64,000 nt of DNA from Rhodocyclaceae bacterium. Lineage in GTDB: Bacteria; Pseudomonadota; Gammaproteobacteria; Burkholderiales; Rhodocyclaceae. The notes under the pieces were generated by a model that searched no databases, was not told where the DNA came from, and worked only from the letters and a program-made list of their open reading frames with translations. The translations under genes and the position numbers were made by a program. Of this stretch, positions 50,148-58,488 are shown in pieces. Within the stretch, counting starts at the first letter, position 1. Each line of letters begins with the position of its first letter. Location of the stretch: the NCBI GenBank assembly GCA_016718525.1, contig JADKDD010000002.1, positions 620,001 through 684,000 of the forward strand, in the 5' to 3' direction.

Positions 50148-50911
50148 GCCTCTTTTGATCCCGCAATGAGGCCAAGCATTGCCGTCAAGCCAAGTACACA
50201 GACCACTGTTGGCCCGGGCGGTAAATCGGTGACACCGGAGGCAGCCAGGCCAACGGCATAGGCGATGATGCCTACGATATAGCCACGATACAAGCCCCGT
50301 TTGCCATTCAAGCGACGGCTGGCTAATGCCGGCGCAATCAGGCTGGCAAAAACCAAAAACACACCGACCAGTTGTACCGACAGCGTCACCGTCAGGGCGA
50401 ACAATAAATAAAAACCAGTATCCCCAAGTCGCGGTCCGACCCTGAACCAAGTCATCAGCACAATTACATAAATGACCGATGGCAGCAGCAATTGTCCCCA
50501 GCTGACCCAGAGAATTTGCCCTGCCAGCAGATCGCGCAGATGTTCGCCGCCATGCGGGTTGTGCGCCAACAACAAAATGCCGACGCAGGCGGAGACAGCA
50601 AACAAGAGGCCGATCAGGGCCTCCTGAATTTCCGGCCAGCGTCGTCCCGACCAGGTCAGCAACAGCGCGCCACAGACGGCGGCCGCAACAGCCGTCGCCT
50701 GGGTTGCCAGATCAATGCCACCGTCCGCGTCACCCCAACCAGCCAGGTGCGCCGCCATCACTCCCAAGCCTGCGACCTGAGCAATTGCGAGGTCGATAAA
50801 GATGATGCCGCGACGAAGCACTTCGCGCCCCAAAGGTACGTGCGTCGCGAGCACCAGCAAACCGGCACAAAACGGCACCAGCAGCAAACCAAAATCAATC
50901 GCCTCGATCAT
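50141..50911 (-). CDS. Metal (zinc/manganese-type) ABC transporter permease, ZnuB-like
   Basis: 256 residues, about eight hydrophobic helices. The start is typical of the ABC-3 family (FGLLLVPFCAGLLVLATHVPLGREVLRRGIIFIDLAIAQVAGLGV), as is the late block VFLVFASLIAPALASRRL. It forms the membrane channel of a metal importer. The substrate-binding gene ends 2 nt upstream on the same strand, but no ATPase gene is in the cluster. It should pair with an ATPase encoded elsewhere. Confidence 0.88.
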   Translation of the reverse strand: MIEAIDFGLLLVPFCAGLLVLATHVPLGREVLRRGIIFIDLAIAQVAGLGVMAAHLAGWGDADGGIDLATQATAVAAAVCGALLLTWSGRRWPEIQEALIGLLFAVSACVGILLLAHNPHGGEHLRDLLAGQILWVSWGQLLLPSVIYVIVLMTWFRVGPRLGDTGFYLLFALTVTLSVQLVGVFLVFASLIAPALASRRLNGKRGLYRGYIVGIIAYAVGLAASGVTDLPPGPTVVCVLGLTAMLGLIAGSKEAK

Positions 50912-50913
50912 GG

Positions 50914-51810
50914 TTATGGTTGTACCAATCGGGATATGGTCAGATCGAAAGTGCTGAACAAGTCTGTCGCCTTTTCATCGCCGCCAACGGTAAACGGCAA
51001 TACCGCAATCGGCACATTGGCTTCACGTGAGAACCATTCCGCAGGTCGCGGCGAATTGTAGGCAGCACGAATCACCATCTTTACGCCACGGCCGGAAGTC
51101 TTCGCAACGACGTCGCTCAGATATGCCGCCGAAGGCTCGACCCCGGGCTTGGGCTCGAGCGTCGCGATTTGTTTCATCCCGAGCCAATTCAACAGGTAAG
51201 TGAATGACGCGTGTTGGACCACGACCAGTGCACCGCGTAGTGGCGCTGCAGTTTTCTCCCAACGCGCAATCGCCACCGTCCAGCGCTCTGCAAACCGCGC
51301 CAGGTTCGCCTGATATGCGGCAGCGTTGGCAGTATCGATCTCGCCCAAACGTTTACTCAAGGCTTGGCCTACGCGCAGGATGTTTCGCGGGTCAGTCTGG
51401 ATGTGCGGGTTGCCGGCGGCATGCACGTCACCATCAGCCCGATCAAGGCGCGTCGGCACTTCCAGCATCGTCACGTACTGCGCCGCCTCAAAATTGCCTG
51501 GCTGCCCCGGCTGTATCCTCGGGTTGCCTGATTCGCGCAACACAACCGGCAACCAGCCCACCTCAAGTTCGGCTCCGGTTGATATCAATAGATCTGCGTT
51601 GCGCGCACGCGCTACCAGCGAGGGGCGGGCCTCAATACGATGCGGATCCTGCATCCCTGTGGTCGCCGACGACACCTTGACTTTGTCGCCGCCGATTTCC
51701 TGAGCCAGTGCCGCCCATTCCGGTACCGTGGCGAGAATGTTGAGAGCGGCATTGGCTGGCACGGCTGTCGCCGTAAGCACCATTGCCGCGAGGGTGAAGA
51801 GTATTTTCAT
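50914..51810 (-). CDS. Metal ABC transporter substrate-binding protein, ZnuA-like
   Basis: 298 residues from the ATG at 51810, with a GGGAGA ribosome site and signal peptide MKILFTLAAMVLTATAVPANA. Cluster A-I binding protein: metal His candidates lie in GMQDPHRIEARPS, GNPHIQTDPRN and VVVQHASFTYLLNWLG, as in ZnuA/TroA. The long His-rich loop of ZnuA is missing, which is common in the TroA-like branch. It is encoded between the porin-like gene and the permease gene, and should deliver Zn2+ or Mn2+ to the permease. Confidence 0.9.
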   Translation of the reverse strand: MKILFTLAAMVLTATAVPANAALNILATVPEWAALAQEIGGDKVKVSSATTGMQDPHRIEARPSLVARARNADLLISTGAELEVGWLPVVLRESGNPRIQPGQPGNFEAAQYVTMLEVPTRLDRADGDVHAAGNPHIQTDPRNILRVGQALSKRLGEIDTANAAAYQANLARFAERWTVAIARWEKTAAPLRGALVVVQHASFTYLLNWLGMKQIATLEPKPGVEPSAAYLSDVVAKTSGRGVKMVIRAAYNSPRPAEWFSREANVPIAVLPFTVGGDEKATDLFSTFDLTISRLVQP

Positions 51811-51829
51811 TTTTTCTCCCGGGTTCTGG

Positions 51830-53239
51830 TTAGTATTTGTGCGCGCCGTGCGCGCCGAGATTGACGATGTAGTGCAGCCAGACTTGATTGTCCGTGATGT
51901 CGTTTCGGGCTTTATCGCGGGCAAACTGAACACGGAAACGCGAAAACTCGCTAGGTGACCAATCGAACATCACTGTGTTGCGGGACGGGTTGTAAGGATT
52001 TAGTCCCGGAATATTGCCTGCAGCAACATCAACGTTATCAATATGTCCGTAGTCAAGCCGGTCATAGCGATAGCCAACGCGCCAGGCGGGCAGGAACTGA
52101 TAGACGCTTTGCAGGTACCAACCCGATTGCGTGGAATCGTAGCTGTTTGTTGTCCCGGCCAAATAGTTGAGGTCGCCATTTTCATGACGCCGCATGTATT
52201 CACCCTGCAGTTTCAAACTGGCCCCGCTGCTGTCCTCCGGTTTCCATTTGTACACAAAGTCGCCGATCAGCATTTTGGTGCGCGCCGAAATCGCGTAGCT
52301 GGCGATATCAGGATCATCAACCCGGTCTCGCGGTTTGGTAGTCAGGTAGGAGGCCCCTGCACGCCAACTCTGCGTATTGCCGATGTCGCCGCCAACATTG
52401 GCGAAGAACGCGGCCGTTTCTACGCCATTTTTGCCATTGTTGGTCGAGGGGAAACTCATCCCGTTGATCGCCTCAGCTCCCAGCGAAAAATATATGTCAC
52501 TTGGCGCCAGCCATTTGAGCTGCAGGCCATCGTCGATCAGTTGCCCGCCAAAAAATGCCTGGTAGGGAAGCGGTGCATCTGAAAAATCCCAAGTGTGCGC
52601 ATGCTGACTATTGAGGTAACCGACCCCGGACAGGAAACGCCCGGCAGTCAGGCCAAATCCGTTCGGCAACGAACTTGAACGAATGAAAGCCTCTTCGATT
52701 TCCGGGCTCTCGCCATTTTCAGGCGGCAGGGCCAGCGTCAGCCGGCCTGACCACATAGGGTCAATGCTGGCCTCCAGCGACAGCTCTGATTCACCAATAT
52801 TGAAACCACGGGATGGCGGACCAATTTCACCCAACGATGGCGCGAAACCATCAATTCGATAGGGCGTCTTGTTGGGGTCATTCTGCAGATGGGTGTACAT
52901 CCCCGACAGCACCAATGAAATTGCCGGATTGAAGGCATTGGCCGCTGGCGGTGGCGCGGGCTGTTTAACTGGCGGAACAGCCGCAATCTGCTCTGCGCGA
53001 CTAGCGGTCGTCTCGGCCTTTTGCGCCGACACCTCGGCTTTTTGGGCAGTCGCTTCAGCCGCATTCAGGCGCCTTTCAAGCGCCGCAATTTGCTGCTCAT
53101 AGTTGCTTTTCATTTGCGCAATTTCAGCGCGCAACAACTTCAAATCAGCGTCAGAGGCTGCCGCCGCGACGCCAGGTACGACAAACGGAGAGGCAAGGGC
53201 AATAGCTGCCGCGAGCCCCGAAATTGTGGGGTTCTGCAT
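51830..53239 (-). CDS. Outer-membrane porin-like protein with coiled-coil N terminus, metal-uptake cluster
   Basis: 469 residues from the ATG at 53239 (GGAGAA ribosome site); the upstream in-frame part is rejected. Signal peptide (AAAIALASPFVVPGVAAAA), then a coiled coil LKLLRAEIAQMKSNYEQQIAALERRLNAAEAT and an Ala/Lys-Ala/Glu and Pro-rich stretch, then a beta-barrel of about 330 residues with clear alternating strands (GFGLTAGRFLSGVGYLNSQHAHTWDF, WRVGYRYDRLDYGHIDN, TVMFDWSPSEFSRFRVQFARDKA). The coiled coil could trimerise or reach the peptidoglycan. It lies 19 nt from the binding-protein gene, so it is probably the outer-membrane entry route for the same metal (inference). Confidence 0.82.
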   Translation of the reverse strand: MQNPTISGLAAAIALASPFVVPGVAAAASDADLKLLRAEIAQMKSNYEQQIAALERRLNAAEATAQKAEVSAQKAETTASRAEQIAAVPPVKQPAPPPAANAFNPAISLVLSGMYTHLQNDPNKTPYRIDGFAPSLGEIGPPSRGFNIGESELSLEASIDPMWSGRLTLALPPENGESPEIEEAFIRSSSLPNGFGLTAGRFLSGVGYLNSQHAHTWDFSDAPLPYQAFFGGQLIDDGLQLKWLAPSDIYFSLGAEAINGMSFPSTNNGKNGVETAAFFANVGGDIGNTQSWRAGASYLTTKPRDRVDDPDIASYAISARTKMLIGDFVYKWKPEDSSGASLKLQGEYMRRHENGDLNYLAGTTNSYDSTQSGWYLQSVYQFLPAWRVGYRYDRLDYGHIDNVDVAAGNIPGLNPYNPSRNTVMFDWSPSEFSRFRVQFARDKARNDITDNQVWLHYIVNLGAHGAHKY

Positions 53240-53267
53240 AGTGTGTTCTCCAAAGCAATGATGTAAG

Positions 53268-53292
53268 CCACCCGGCGCAATGTGCGGGGTGG
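53268..53292 (-). promoter_or_regulatory. GC-rich hairpin between small Cys/His protein gene and porin gene
   Basis: CCACCC...CGCA and TGCG...GGGTGG pair with a two-base bulge around ATG. It sits in the leader of the porin-like gene, 29 nt before its start on the minus strand. It could be an attenuator or mRNA-stabilising stem; no poly-U follows. Confidence 0.35.
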
Positions 53293-53315
53293 ACAACAGA
53301 AACGTTTGCTGTGCT

Positions 53316-53657
53316 TTAGAAGACGCTAGGAGGACCGCGGGGGAGCGCACGCCACTGTGGAAAGGCATGCAAAAAACCAGTTGAAACACCCAACGCTATC
53401 ACCAGCATGAACGCTGCTGGTGCCGGTCCGGCAAATGCGGCGAGTGGCACCGCATCGACGCCGGCAAAGGCCAGGCAGGTAGAACAAACGTGAGACAGTT
53501 GCTCGGGCGCGCCGTGCTCTACGTCCTGCTGCTGAACAACAGTGTCGGTCTTTGCAGTCCCAAGGTGGCCAAGCAAATGCCAATACGCCGCTTGCTGTGA
53601 ATACAGCAGCAACAGCGCAAGCGCGATGACGAACGGGAATGAGCGATGAAGCTTCAT
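53316..53657 (-). CDS. Small membrane protein with Cys/His cluster, first gene of the metal-uptake operon
   Basis: 113 residues. The N-terminal hydrophobic segment (FPFVIALALLLLYSQQA) is followed by HLLGHLGTAKTDTVVQQQDVEH and SHVCSTCLAFAGVDA, then a second hydrophobic segment (AAFMLVIALGVSTGF). His and a CxxC-like CSTC in the same exposed stretch suggest metal binding. Small proteins like this recur at the head of zinc ABC clusters in betaproteobacteria. A role as a metal-sensing or delivery protein is inferred from context. Confidence 0.6.
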   Translation of the reverse strand: MKLHRSFPFVIALALLLLYSQQAAYWHLLGHLGTAKTDTVVQQQDVEHGAPEQLSHVCSTCLAFAGVDAVPLAAFAGPAPAAFMLVIALGVSTGFLHAFPQWRALPRGPPSVF

Positions 53658-53725
53658 GGGACTGCCGATTGTACTTCAGCAAACTCACCAGTCATGAAAT
53701 CGGACCGAGTCGGTCATCGGCTGAG

Positions 53726-54223
53726 TCAGGTCTGCGTCGGCAACATCCGGTAATGGCCACCGTAGTACAACAGCGGCGGCGGAGCATCCTTGTTGCGGTG
53801 ATGACGTTCGACATGACCGATAAAGATGACGTGATCGCCACCCGGGTATTGCGTTTCGCGGCGGCACTCGAAGCTGGCACAGCAGCCGACAATCAACGGC
53901 GTGTCACCAGCACCAACTCGCAAGTCGAGGCCGGTAAATTTGTCCTGCCGGGTTCCGGCAAAGCGTCGTGAAATATCGACCTGATTTTCGGCCAGCACAT
54001 TCACCGCAAAATGTGTACAGGCTTCAAAGGCAGGCAGTAATTTCGAGTCGGAAGTCAGGCTCCACAGTATCAGCGGTGGATCAAGGGATACCGACGCAAA
54101 GGAATTGACTGTCAAGCCGACAAAGCGACCATCGATCCCGCGCGCAGTAACCACCGTAACGCCAGTGGCAAATTGTCCGAGCGACTGACGCAACGAGCGG
54201 TGAGTGGATTCTGAAGGTGCCAT
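53726..54223 (-). CDS. Flavin reductase-like FMN-binding protein
   Basis: 165 residues from the ATG at 54223; a start at 54283 is also possible. FMN-binding split-barrel reductase (HpaC/Fre-like group): LGQFATGVTVVTARG, GLTVNSFASVSLDPPLILWSL and DHVIFIGHVERH are typical of the small component of two-component flavin monooxygenases. It reduces FMN or FAD with NADH for a partner oxygenase, which is not adjacent. Residues 101-110 (LRVGAGDTPL) are encoded by a dispersed hairpin repeat copy. The gene end lies 68 nt from the metal-cluster start on the same strand. Confidence 0.87.
   Translation of the reverse strand: MAPSESTHRSLRQSLGQFATGVTVVTARGIDGRFVGLTVNSFASVSLDPPLILWSLTSDSKLLPAFEACTHFAVNVLAENQVDISRRFAGTRQDKFTGLDLRVGAGDTPLIVGCCASFECRRETQYPGGDHVIFIGHVERHHRNKDAPPPLLYYGGHYRMLPTQT
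53896..53923 (+). repeat. Dispersed CACCAA-loop hairpin repeat, copy f, inside the flavin reductase gene
   Basis: ACGGCGTGTC then ACCAGCACCAACTCGCA. The loop is intact while the stem is partly disrupted. Read on the minus strand it encodes V-G-A-G-x-T-P, the same frame and peptide as copy d in the fabG-like gene. Confidence 0.75.
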
Positions 54224-54396
54224 GAAGGTGCTCGTCAATGCATCTGATGTTGATGTGACCGGACGGTCATCTCGACTTTGCATCGACCCGTCAGCCCGGT
54301 GGTTTTGGCAATTATTGCATTTCAAAGCCGGATGTTGGGTTGGGAATGCGTAGCCGCAAACCGTTGCTGTTGGCTTGGTCTGCGTAGAATCGTCAC

Positions 54397-55023
54397 ATGG
54401 AAGCTGCACTGGAATTTCTCTACTCGCTGCAGGGCTGGCCTGCTTATGGGCTGGTGCTCGGCCTGTTGATTCTGTGCGGTATCGGTGCACCAATGAATGA
54501 GGATATCGTTTTGCTGGTCGCCGCCGCGCTAACGCTAAAGGGCGTGATGGATCCGCTGCCGCTGATGTTGGTGGGCTGGATCGGGATAATGATTGGTGAC
54601 ACGCTGGTATTTCATTGGGGGCATCGCTTTGGCGCACCACTGCTCGGTTCGCGCTTCTTTTCGCGCATCGTCTCACCGGCGCGATTGGTCGAAATGCAGG
54701 AGCGGGTACGTCGCGGCGGACCGTACTTCATTTTTGTGATCCGTTTTTTGCCGGGCATCCGTACCGCACTATTTTTTGCCGCAGGCTCGCTCAAGCTGCC
54801 TTACCGCACCTTGTTCATCTACGACGGCGCCGCTGCGTTGATTGAGCTGCCGCTGCTGGTTTATGCGGTGCGTTATGTCGGTGGCAATTGGCAGCAGATC
54901 TGGCAAACCGTGGCCAACGCGCAAGGTGATTTGCTGGCCGGGATCGCCGCGCTGCTGCTGTTCTGGCTAGCTCGACGCTGGTACCTGAACCGGCAGCTTA
55001 AAAAACGAGGAGAGCGCGCATGA
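54397..55023 (+). CDS. DedA-family membrane protein
   Basis: 208 residues. SNARE-assoc/DedA fold: GAPMNEDIVLLVAAALTLKG, a helix GIMIGDTLVFHWGHRFG with the family GD...Y/F.GR.G pattern, and the re-entrant region YFIFVIRFLPGIRTALFFAAGSLKLPYRTLFIYDGAAALIEL containing the functional FxRFxPxxR motif. DedA proteins act as lipid scramblases or undecaprenyl-phosphate/PE flippases. Its stop overlaps the next start by four bases (ATGA), a tight link to the S1P-lyase-like gene, so lipid metabolism is a reasonable context. Confidence 0.9.
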   Translation: MEAALEFLYSLQGWPAYGLVLGLLILCGIGAPMNEDIVLLVAAALTLKGVMDPLPLMLVGWIGIMIGDTLVFHWGHRFGAPLLGSRFFSRIVSPARLVEMQERVRRGGPYFIFVIRFLPGIRTALFFAAGSLKLPYRTLFIYDGAAALIELPLLVYAVRYVGGNWQQIWQTVANAQGDLLAGIAALLLFWLARRWYLNRQLKKRGERA

Positions 55024-56480
55024 CACGAACTGCATTGCCCGCCAAGGGCCGCCCTGCGGATGAAATTCTGACCGAGCTGAAAGACTTTTCGGCCGGCGAC
55101 CCCGACTACAAACACGGTCGCTTGTGGAGTCTGGTGTATTACCTGGACGAGGATTACGCTGATTTTCTGGGCAAGGCCTATCAGCAGTTCGCCTCGGCCA
55201 ACGGTCTGAATCCGACCGCATTCAAGAGTCTGAAACGCTTCGAGAACGAAATCATTGCAGCAGTGGCGGAACTGTTTCACGGCACGCCGGAAGTTTGCGG
55301 TGTAGTCACCTCCGGTGGCACCGAAAGCTGCCTGCTGGCGGTCAAGACTTACCGTGACATGGCGCGCGCCGAGCGGCGCGTCAAGAACCCCGAAATGGTG
55401 TTGCCGGTCACCGCTCACGTCGCCTGGTTCAAGGCTGCAGAGTATTTTGATGTCAAGGTGCGCCTGCTGCCGCTGGACAAAAACTTGCGCGCCGATGTGA
55501 AGAAACTCAAGGGGCTGATCAACCGCAACACGGTGATGATTCTTGGTTCGGCGCCGGAATATCCACACGGCACCATCGACCCGATCGCCGAATTCGGCAA
55601 GGTCGCACAGCAACACAAAATTCCTTTGCATGTCGATGCCTGCGTCGGCGGATTCATCCTGCCCTTCATCGCAATGAATGGCCGCGAGGTACCGTTGTGG
55701 GATTACCGCGTGCAGGGCGTTACCTCGATTTCGGCCGACATTCACAAATACGGCTTCGCCGCCAAGGGCGCTTCGACCATCACTTACCGCAACCTGAATT
55801 ACCTCAAGCATCAGATGTTCGTTTATGAAGATTGGCCTGGCGGCATTTTCGCTTCACCTGCCCTGCTCGGCACCCGGCCGGGTGGCGCGTATTCGGCCGC
55901 GTGGGCGGCGATGCAATACATGGGTACCACGGGCTATCGCGATCTGGCGCGCAAGACTTGCAAGGCACTCGATGCATTGCGTAACGGTATCGCGAAAATT
56001 CCGGAACTGTATGTCATGGGTGATCCGGCTTTTGTGGTCGGGCCGCTACTGGCTTATGGCTCGCGTGACGCAGGTGTCAATATTTTTGCGGTCGGCGACC
56101 AAATGGATGCGAAGGGCTGGAAGATCAATCGTCTGCAGAATCCCGACGGGCTTCACGCGATGATCACTGCGCAACACACCGCGGTAACTGCTGACTACCT
56201 GCGCGACCTCAAGGCCGCAGTGGCCACGGTAAAAGCCAATCCCGAATTGGCAAAGTCCGGCAGTGCGGCAACCTACGGCCTGATGTCGCACCTGCCGTTG
56301 CGCGGGATGGTGCGCAGCAAAGTACTGGAGACGTTTGCTGCGATGTACCGTGCCGGTGGCGGTGAAGTGGATCTTGACGCCGCGCACGAGACACCGCAGG
56401 GCGGACTCAATGGACTGGTGACACGCCTGGCACACTGGGTTTCTGATGTGGCTGCAAAGCGTCAGCACCGTCAGCCTTGA
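55020..56480 (+). CDS. Group II PLP decarboxylase, sphingosine-1-phosphate-lyase-like
   Basis: 486 residues. Fold-type I PLP enzyme related to eukaryotic S1P lyase: GVVTSGGTESCLLAVKTYRD (phosphate loop), VDACVGGFILPF (Asp over the pyridine), ISADIHKYGFAAKGAST (Schiff-base Lys in the HKYG motif), and WPGGIFASPALLGTRPGG. The HKYG..KG(A/S)S signature and SPxxxGTRPGG separate it from glutamate or tyrosine decarboxylases. Known bacterial homologues cleave sphingoid-base phosphates, or decarboxylate amino acids in other subfamilies. Overlap with dedA suggests a joint role in lipid turnover (inference). Confidence 0.82.
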   Translation: MTRTALPAKGRPADEILTELKDFSAGDPDYKHGRLWSLVYYLDEDYADFLGKAYQQFASANGLNPTAFKSLKRFENEIIAAVAELFHGTPEVCGVVTSGGTESCLLAVKTYRDMARAERRVKNPEMVLPVTAHVAWFKAAEYFDVKVRLLPLDKNLRADVKKLKGLINRNTVMILGSAPEYPHGTIDPIAEFGKVAQQHKIPLHVDACVGGFILPFIAMNGREVPLWDYRVQGVTSISADIHKYGFAAKGASTITYRNLNYLKHQMFVYEDWPGGIFASPALLGTRPGGAYSAAWAAMQYMGTTGYRDLARKTCKALDALRNGIAKIPELYVMGDPAFVVGPLLAYGSRDAGVNIFAVGDQMDAKGWKINRLQNPDGLHAMITAQHTAVTADYLRDLKAAVATVKANPELAKSGSAATYGLMSHLPLRGMVRSKVLETFAAMYRAGGGEVDLDAAHETPQGGLNGLVTRLAHWVSDVAAKRQHRQP

Positions 56481-56488
56481 CCTGATCA

Positions 56489-57247
56489 ATGCCGGCCGAG
56501 TTGGCCTATTCGCTGGGCGTTGTGTTCACCGGCTACGTGGTGTTCGGCTTGACCGGTTTCGGCTCGGCACTGGTCATTGTGCCGCTGCTGGCGTTTCGTT
56601 TGCCGCTGCAAGAGGTGGTGCCTTTAGTGTTGTTGCTTGATTTGGCGGCGTCGGCGCAACTGGGTCATCTCAACTTTTCGGCGATTCGTTTTAACGAATT
56701 GTGGCGACTGATTCCTGCCATGGTGCTCGGTGCCGCGCTGGGGCTTTATCTCGCCAACGGAGGCAATGATCCACTCTGGTTGCTCGCGCTCGGCATCTAT
56801 ATTGTCAGCGTCGGCGCCACCGGCTGGCGCCGCCCGCCTGCCAAGCAGACTCCGCCAATTGGACAAGGCTGGTCCTGGCCATTTGGCTTTGGCAGTGGAT
56901 TGATTGAAGCGGTGTTTGCGACCTCCGGTCCATTGATTGTTGCCTACCTCACACGCCGACTGACCGACGTCAACGCCTTGCGCAGCACGATCAGCAGCGG
57001 CATTTTCATCGTCGTCCTGATTGCGCTTGGCGGCATGGCGGCGACCGGCAGGTTGAGCGATGCCGAGCTGTGGCAGCGTTTGCCCTGGTTACTGGTGGCG
57101 ACAGCGACCGGTTGTTTTATTGGCCACCGGGCTGCCGGCCGGATCGCGCCGGAGCGTCTCAAGCGCGGCATTTATCTTGTCCTGATGGCGAGCGGCATAG
57201 CGATGGCAGTTCATGCAGTCGGCGAACTAGGCGTTTCCCTAAAATAG
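56489..57247 (+). CDS. TauE/SafE-family sulfite/organosulfonate exporter-like protein
   Basis: 252 residues, about eight helices. The family pattern is clear: [43 protein letters not shown] and a second half with [25 protein letters not shown]. Members export sulfite, sulfoacetate or other small anions. It follows the S1P-lyase-like gene by 8 nt. The coincidence of a TauE gene with lipid genes suggests shared transcription rather than a clear pathway. Confidence 0.85.
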   Translation: MPAELAYSLGVVFTGYVVFGLTGFGSALVIVPLLAFRLPLQEVVPLVLLLDLAASAQLGHLNFSAIRFNELWRLIPAMVLGAALGLYLANGGNDPLWLLALGIYIVSVGATGWRRPPAKQTPPIGQGWSWPFGFGSGLIEAVFATSGPLIVAYLTRRLTDVNALRSTISSGIFIVVLIALGGMAATGRLSDAELWQRLPWLLVATATGCFIGHRAAGRIAPERLKRGIYLVLMASGIAMAVHAVGELGVSLK

Positions 57248-57270
57248 AGCTTCACCTGAAGGAATACATT

Positions 57271-58488
57271 ATGAAAATCGGTACGCCACTTTCACCCTCC
57301 GCGACCCGCGTGATGCTGCTTGGCTGTGGTGAATTAGGCAAAGAAGTGATCATTGCTTTGCAGCGCTTGGGTGTCGAAGTGATCGGAGTTGATCGCTATG
57401 CGGACGCGCCGGGAATGCAAGTGGCGCATCGCAGTCATGTGATTACCATGACCGACGGCGAGGCCTTGCGCAAGGTGATCGCGTTGGAAAAACCGCATTT
57501 CGTCGTACCGGAAATTGAAGCCATCGCCACCGCGACGTTGGTTGAGATAGAGCGCGAAGGTCTTGCGACGGTGATACCGACCGCGCGGGCAGCACAACTC
57601 ACCATGAATCGCGAAGGCATTCGTCGCCTGGCGGCTGAAACGCTCGGTCTTGCAACATCGCCTTACGCCTTCGCTGATTCTTTGGCGGAGCTTCAAGCAG
57701 CGGTCGAGAATTCGAGCAACGGTATCGGCTTCCCGTGTGTGCTCAAACCAGTGATGTCCTCATCCGGCAAAGGTCAGTCGGTGTTGCGCAATCCGACCGA
57801 CATTCAAACCGCATGGAATTACGCGCAGGCGGGAGGTCGCGTTGGTAAGGGCCGCGTGATTGTCGAGGGCTTCATTGACTTCGATTACGAAATCACCCTG
57901 CTGACGGTCCGTGCAGTCGGCGCTAACGGTGAAATTGAAACGCATTTTTGCGAGCCGATCGGACATGTTCAGGTCAATGGCGACTATGTCGAATCCTGGC
58001 AACCGATGGCAATGTCGGCGCTGGCATTGGAAAGATCGCGGCACATTGCGCGGACCGTTACCGGCAATCTCGGCGGACGCGGGATTTTTGGCGTTGAACT
58101 TTTTGTCAAAGGTGATGAGGTCTGGTTTTCGGAAGTCAGCCCGCGCCCGCACGATACCGGCCTGGTAACTTTGGCGACACAACGCTTGTCCGAATTTGAA
58201 TTGCACGCCCGCGCCATACTCGGATTGCCGGTGGACACCAGTCTTCGTCGGCCCGGTGCCTCGGCGGTAATTTATGGTGGATTGGAAGCTGCCGGAATTG
58301 CGTTTGACGGCATTGATACGGCATTACAAGTTCCTGAATCCGACCTGCGCTTGTTTGGCAAACCGGAGAGTTTTTTGAAGCGTCGTATGGGTGTCGCGGT
58401 TGCCAATGCTGACACCACTGATGAAGCACGAACCCGCGCCAAGCTCGCCGCGAGTCGTGTCGTCACGAAACTACCCGACACACCTTGA
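57271..58488 (+). CDS. purT: Formate-dependent phosphoribosylglycinamide formyltransferase (PurT)
   Basis: 405 residues from the ATG at 57271 (GAAGGAA ribosome site); the longer in-frame version overlaps the TauE gene and is rejected. ATP-grasp enzyme of purine synthesis using formate: N-terminal [30 protein letters not shown], the [10 protein letters not shown] block, ATP-grasp [15 protein letters not shown] and [18 protein letters not shown], and the Mg site [27 protein letters not shown]. Complete. The mutY start overlaps its stop by four bases. Confidence 0.95.
   Translation: MKIGTPLSPSATRVMLLGCGELGKEVIIALQRLGVEVIGVDRYADAPGMQVAHRSHVITMTDGEALRKVIALEKPHFVVPEIEAIATATLVEIEREGLATVIPTARAAQLTMNREGIRRLAAETLGLATSPYAFADSLAELQAAVENSSNGIGFPCVLKPVMSSSGKGQSVLRNPTDIQTAWNYAQAGGRVGKGRVIVEGFIDFDYEITLLTVRAVGANGEIETHFCEPIGHVQVNGDYVESWQPMAMSALALERSRHIARTVTGNLGGRGIFGVELFVKGDEVWFSEVSPRPHDTGLVTLATQRLSEFELHARAILGLPVDTSLRRPGASAVIYGGLEAAGIAFDGIDTALQVPESDLRLFGKPESFLKRRMGVAVANADTTDEARTRAKLAASRVVTKLPDTP

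Noticed and set aside
54873..55811. 312-codon minus-strand frame opposite dedA and the S1P-lyase-like gene
   Set aside because: Antisense to two coupled, clearly recognised genes.
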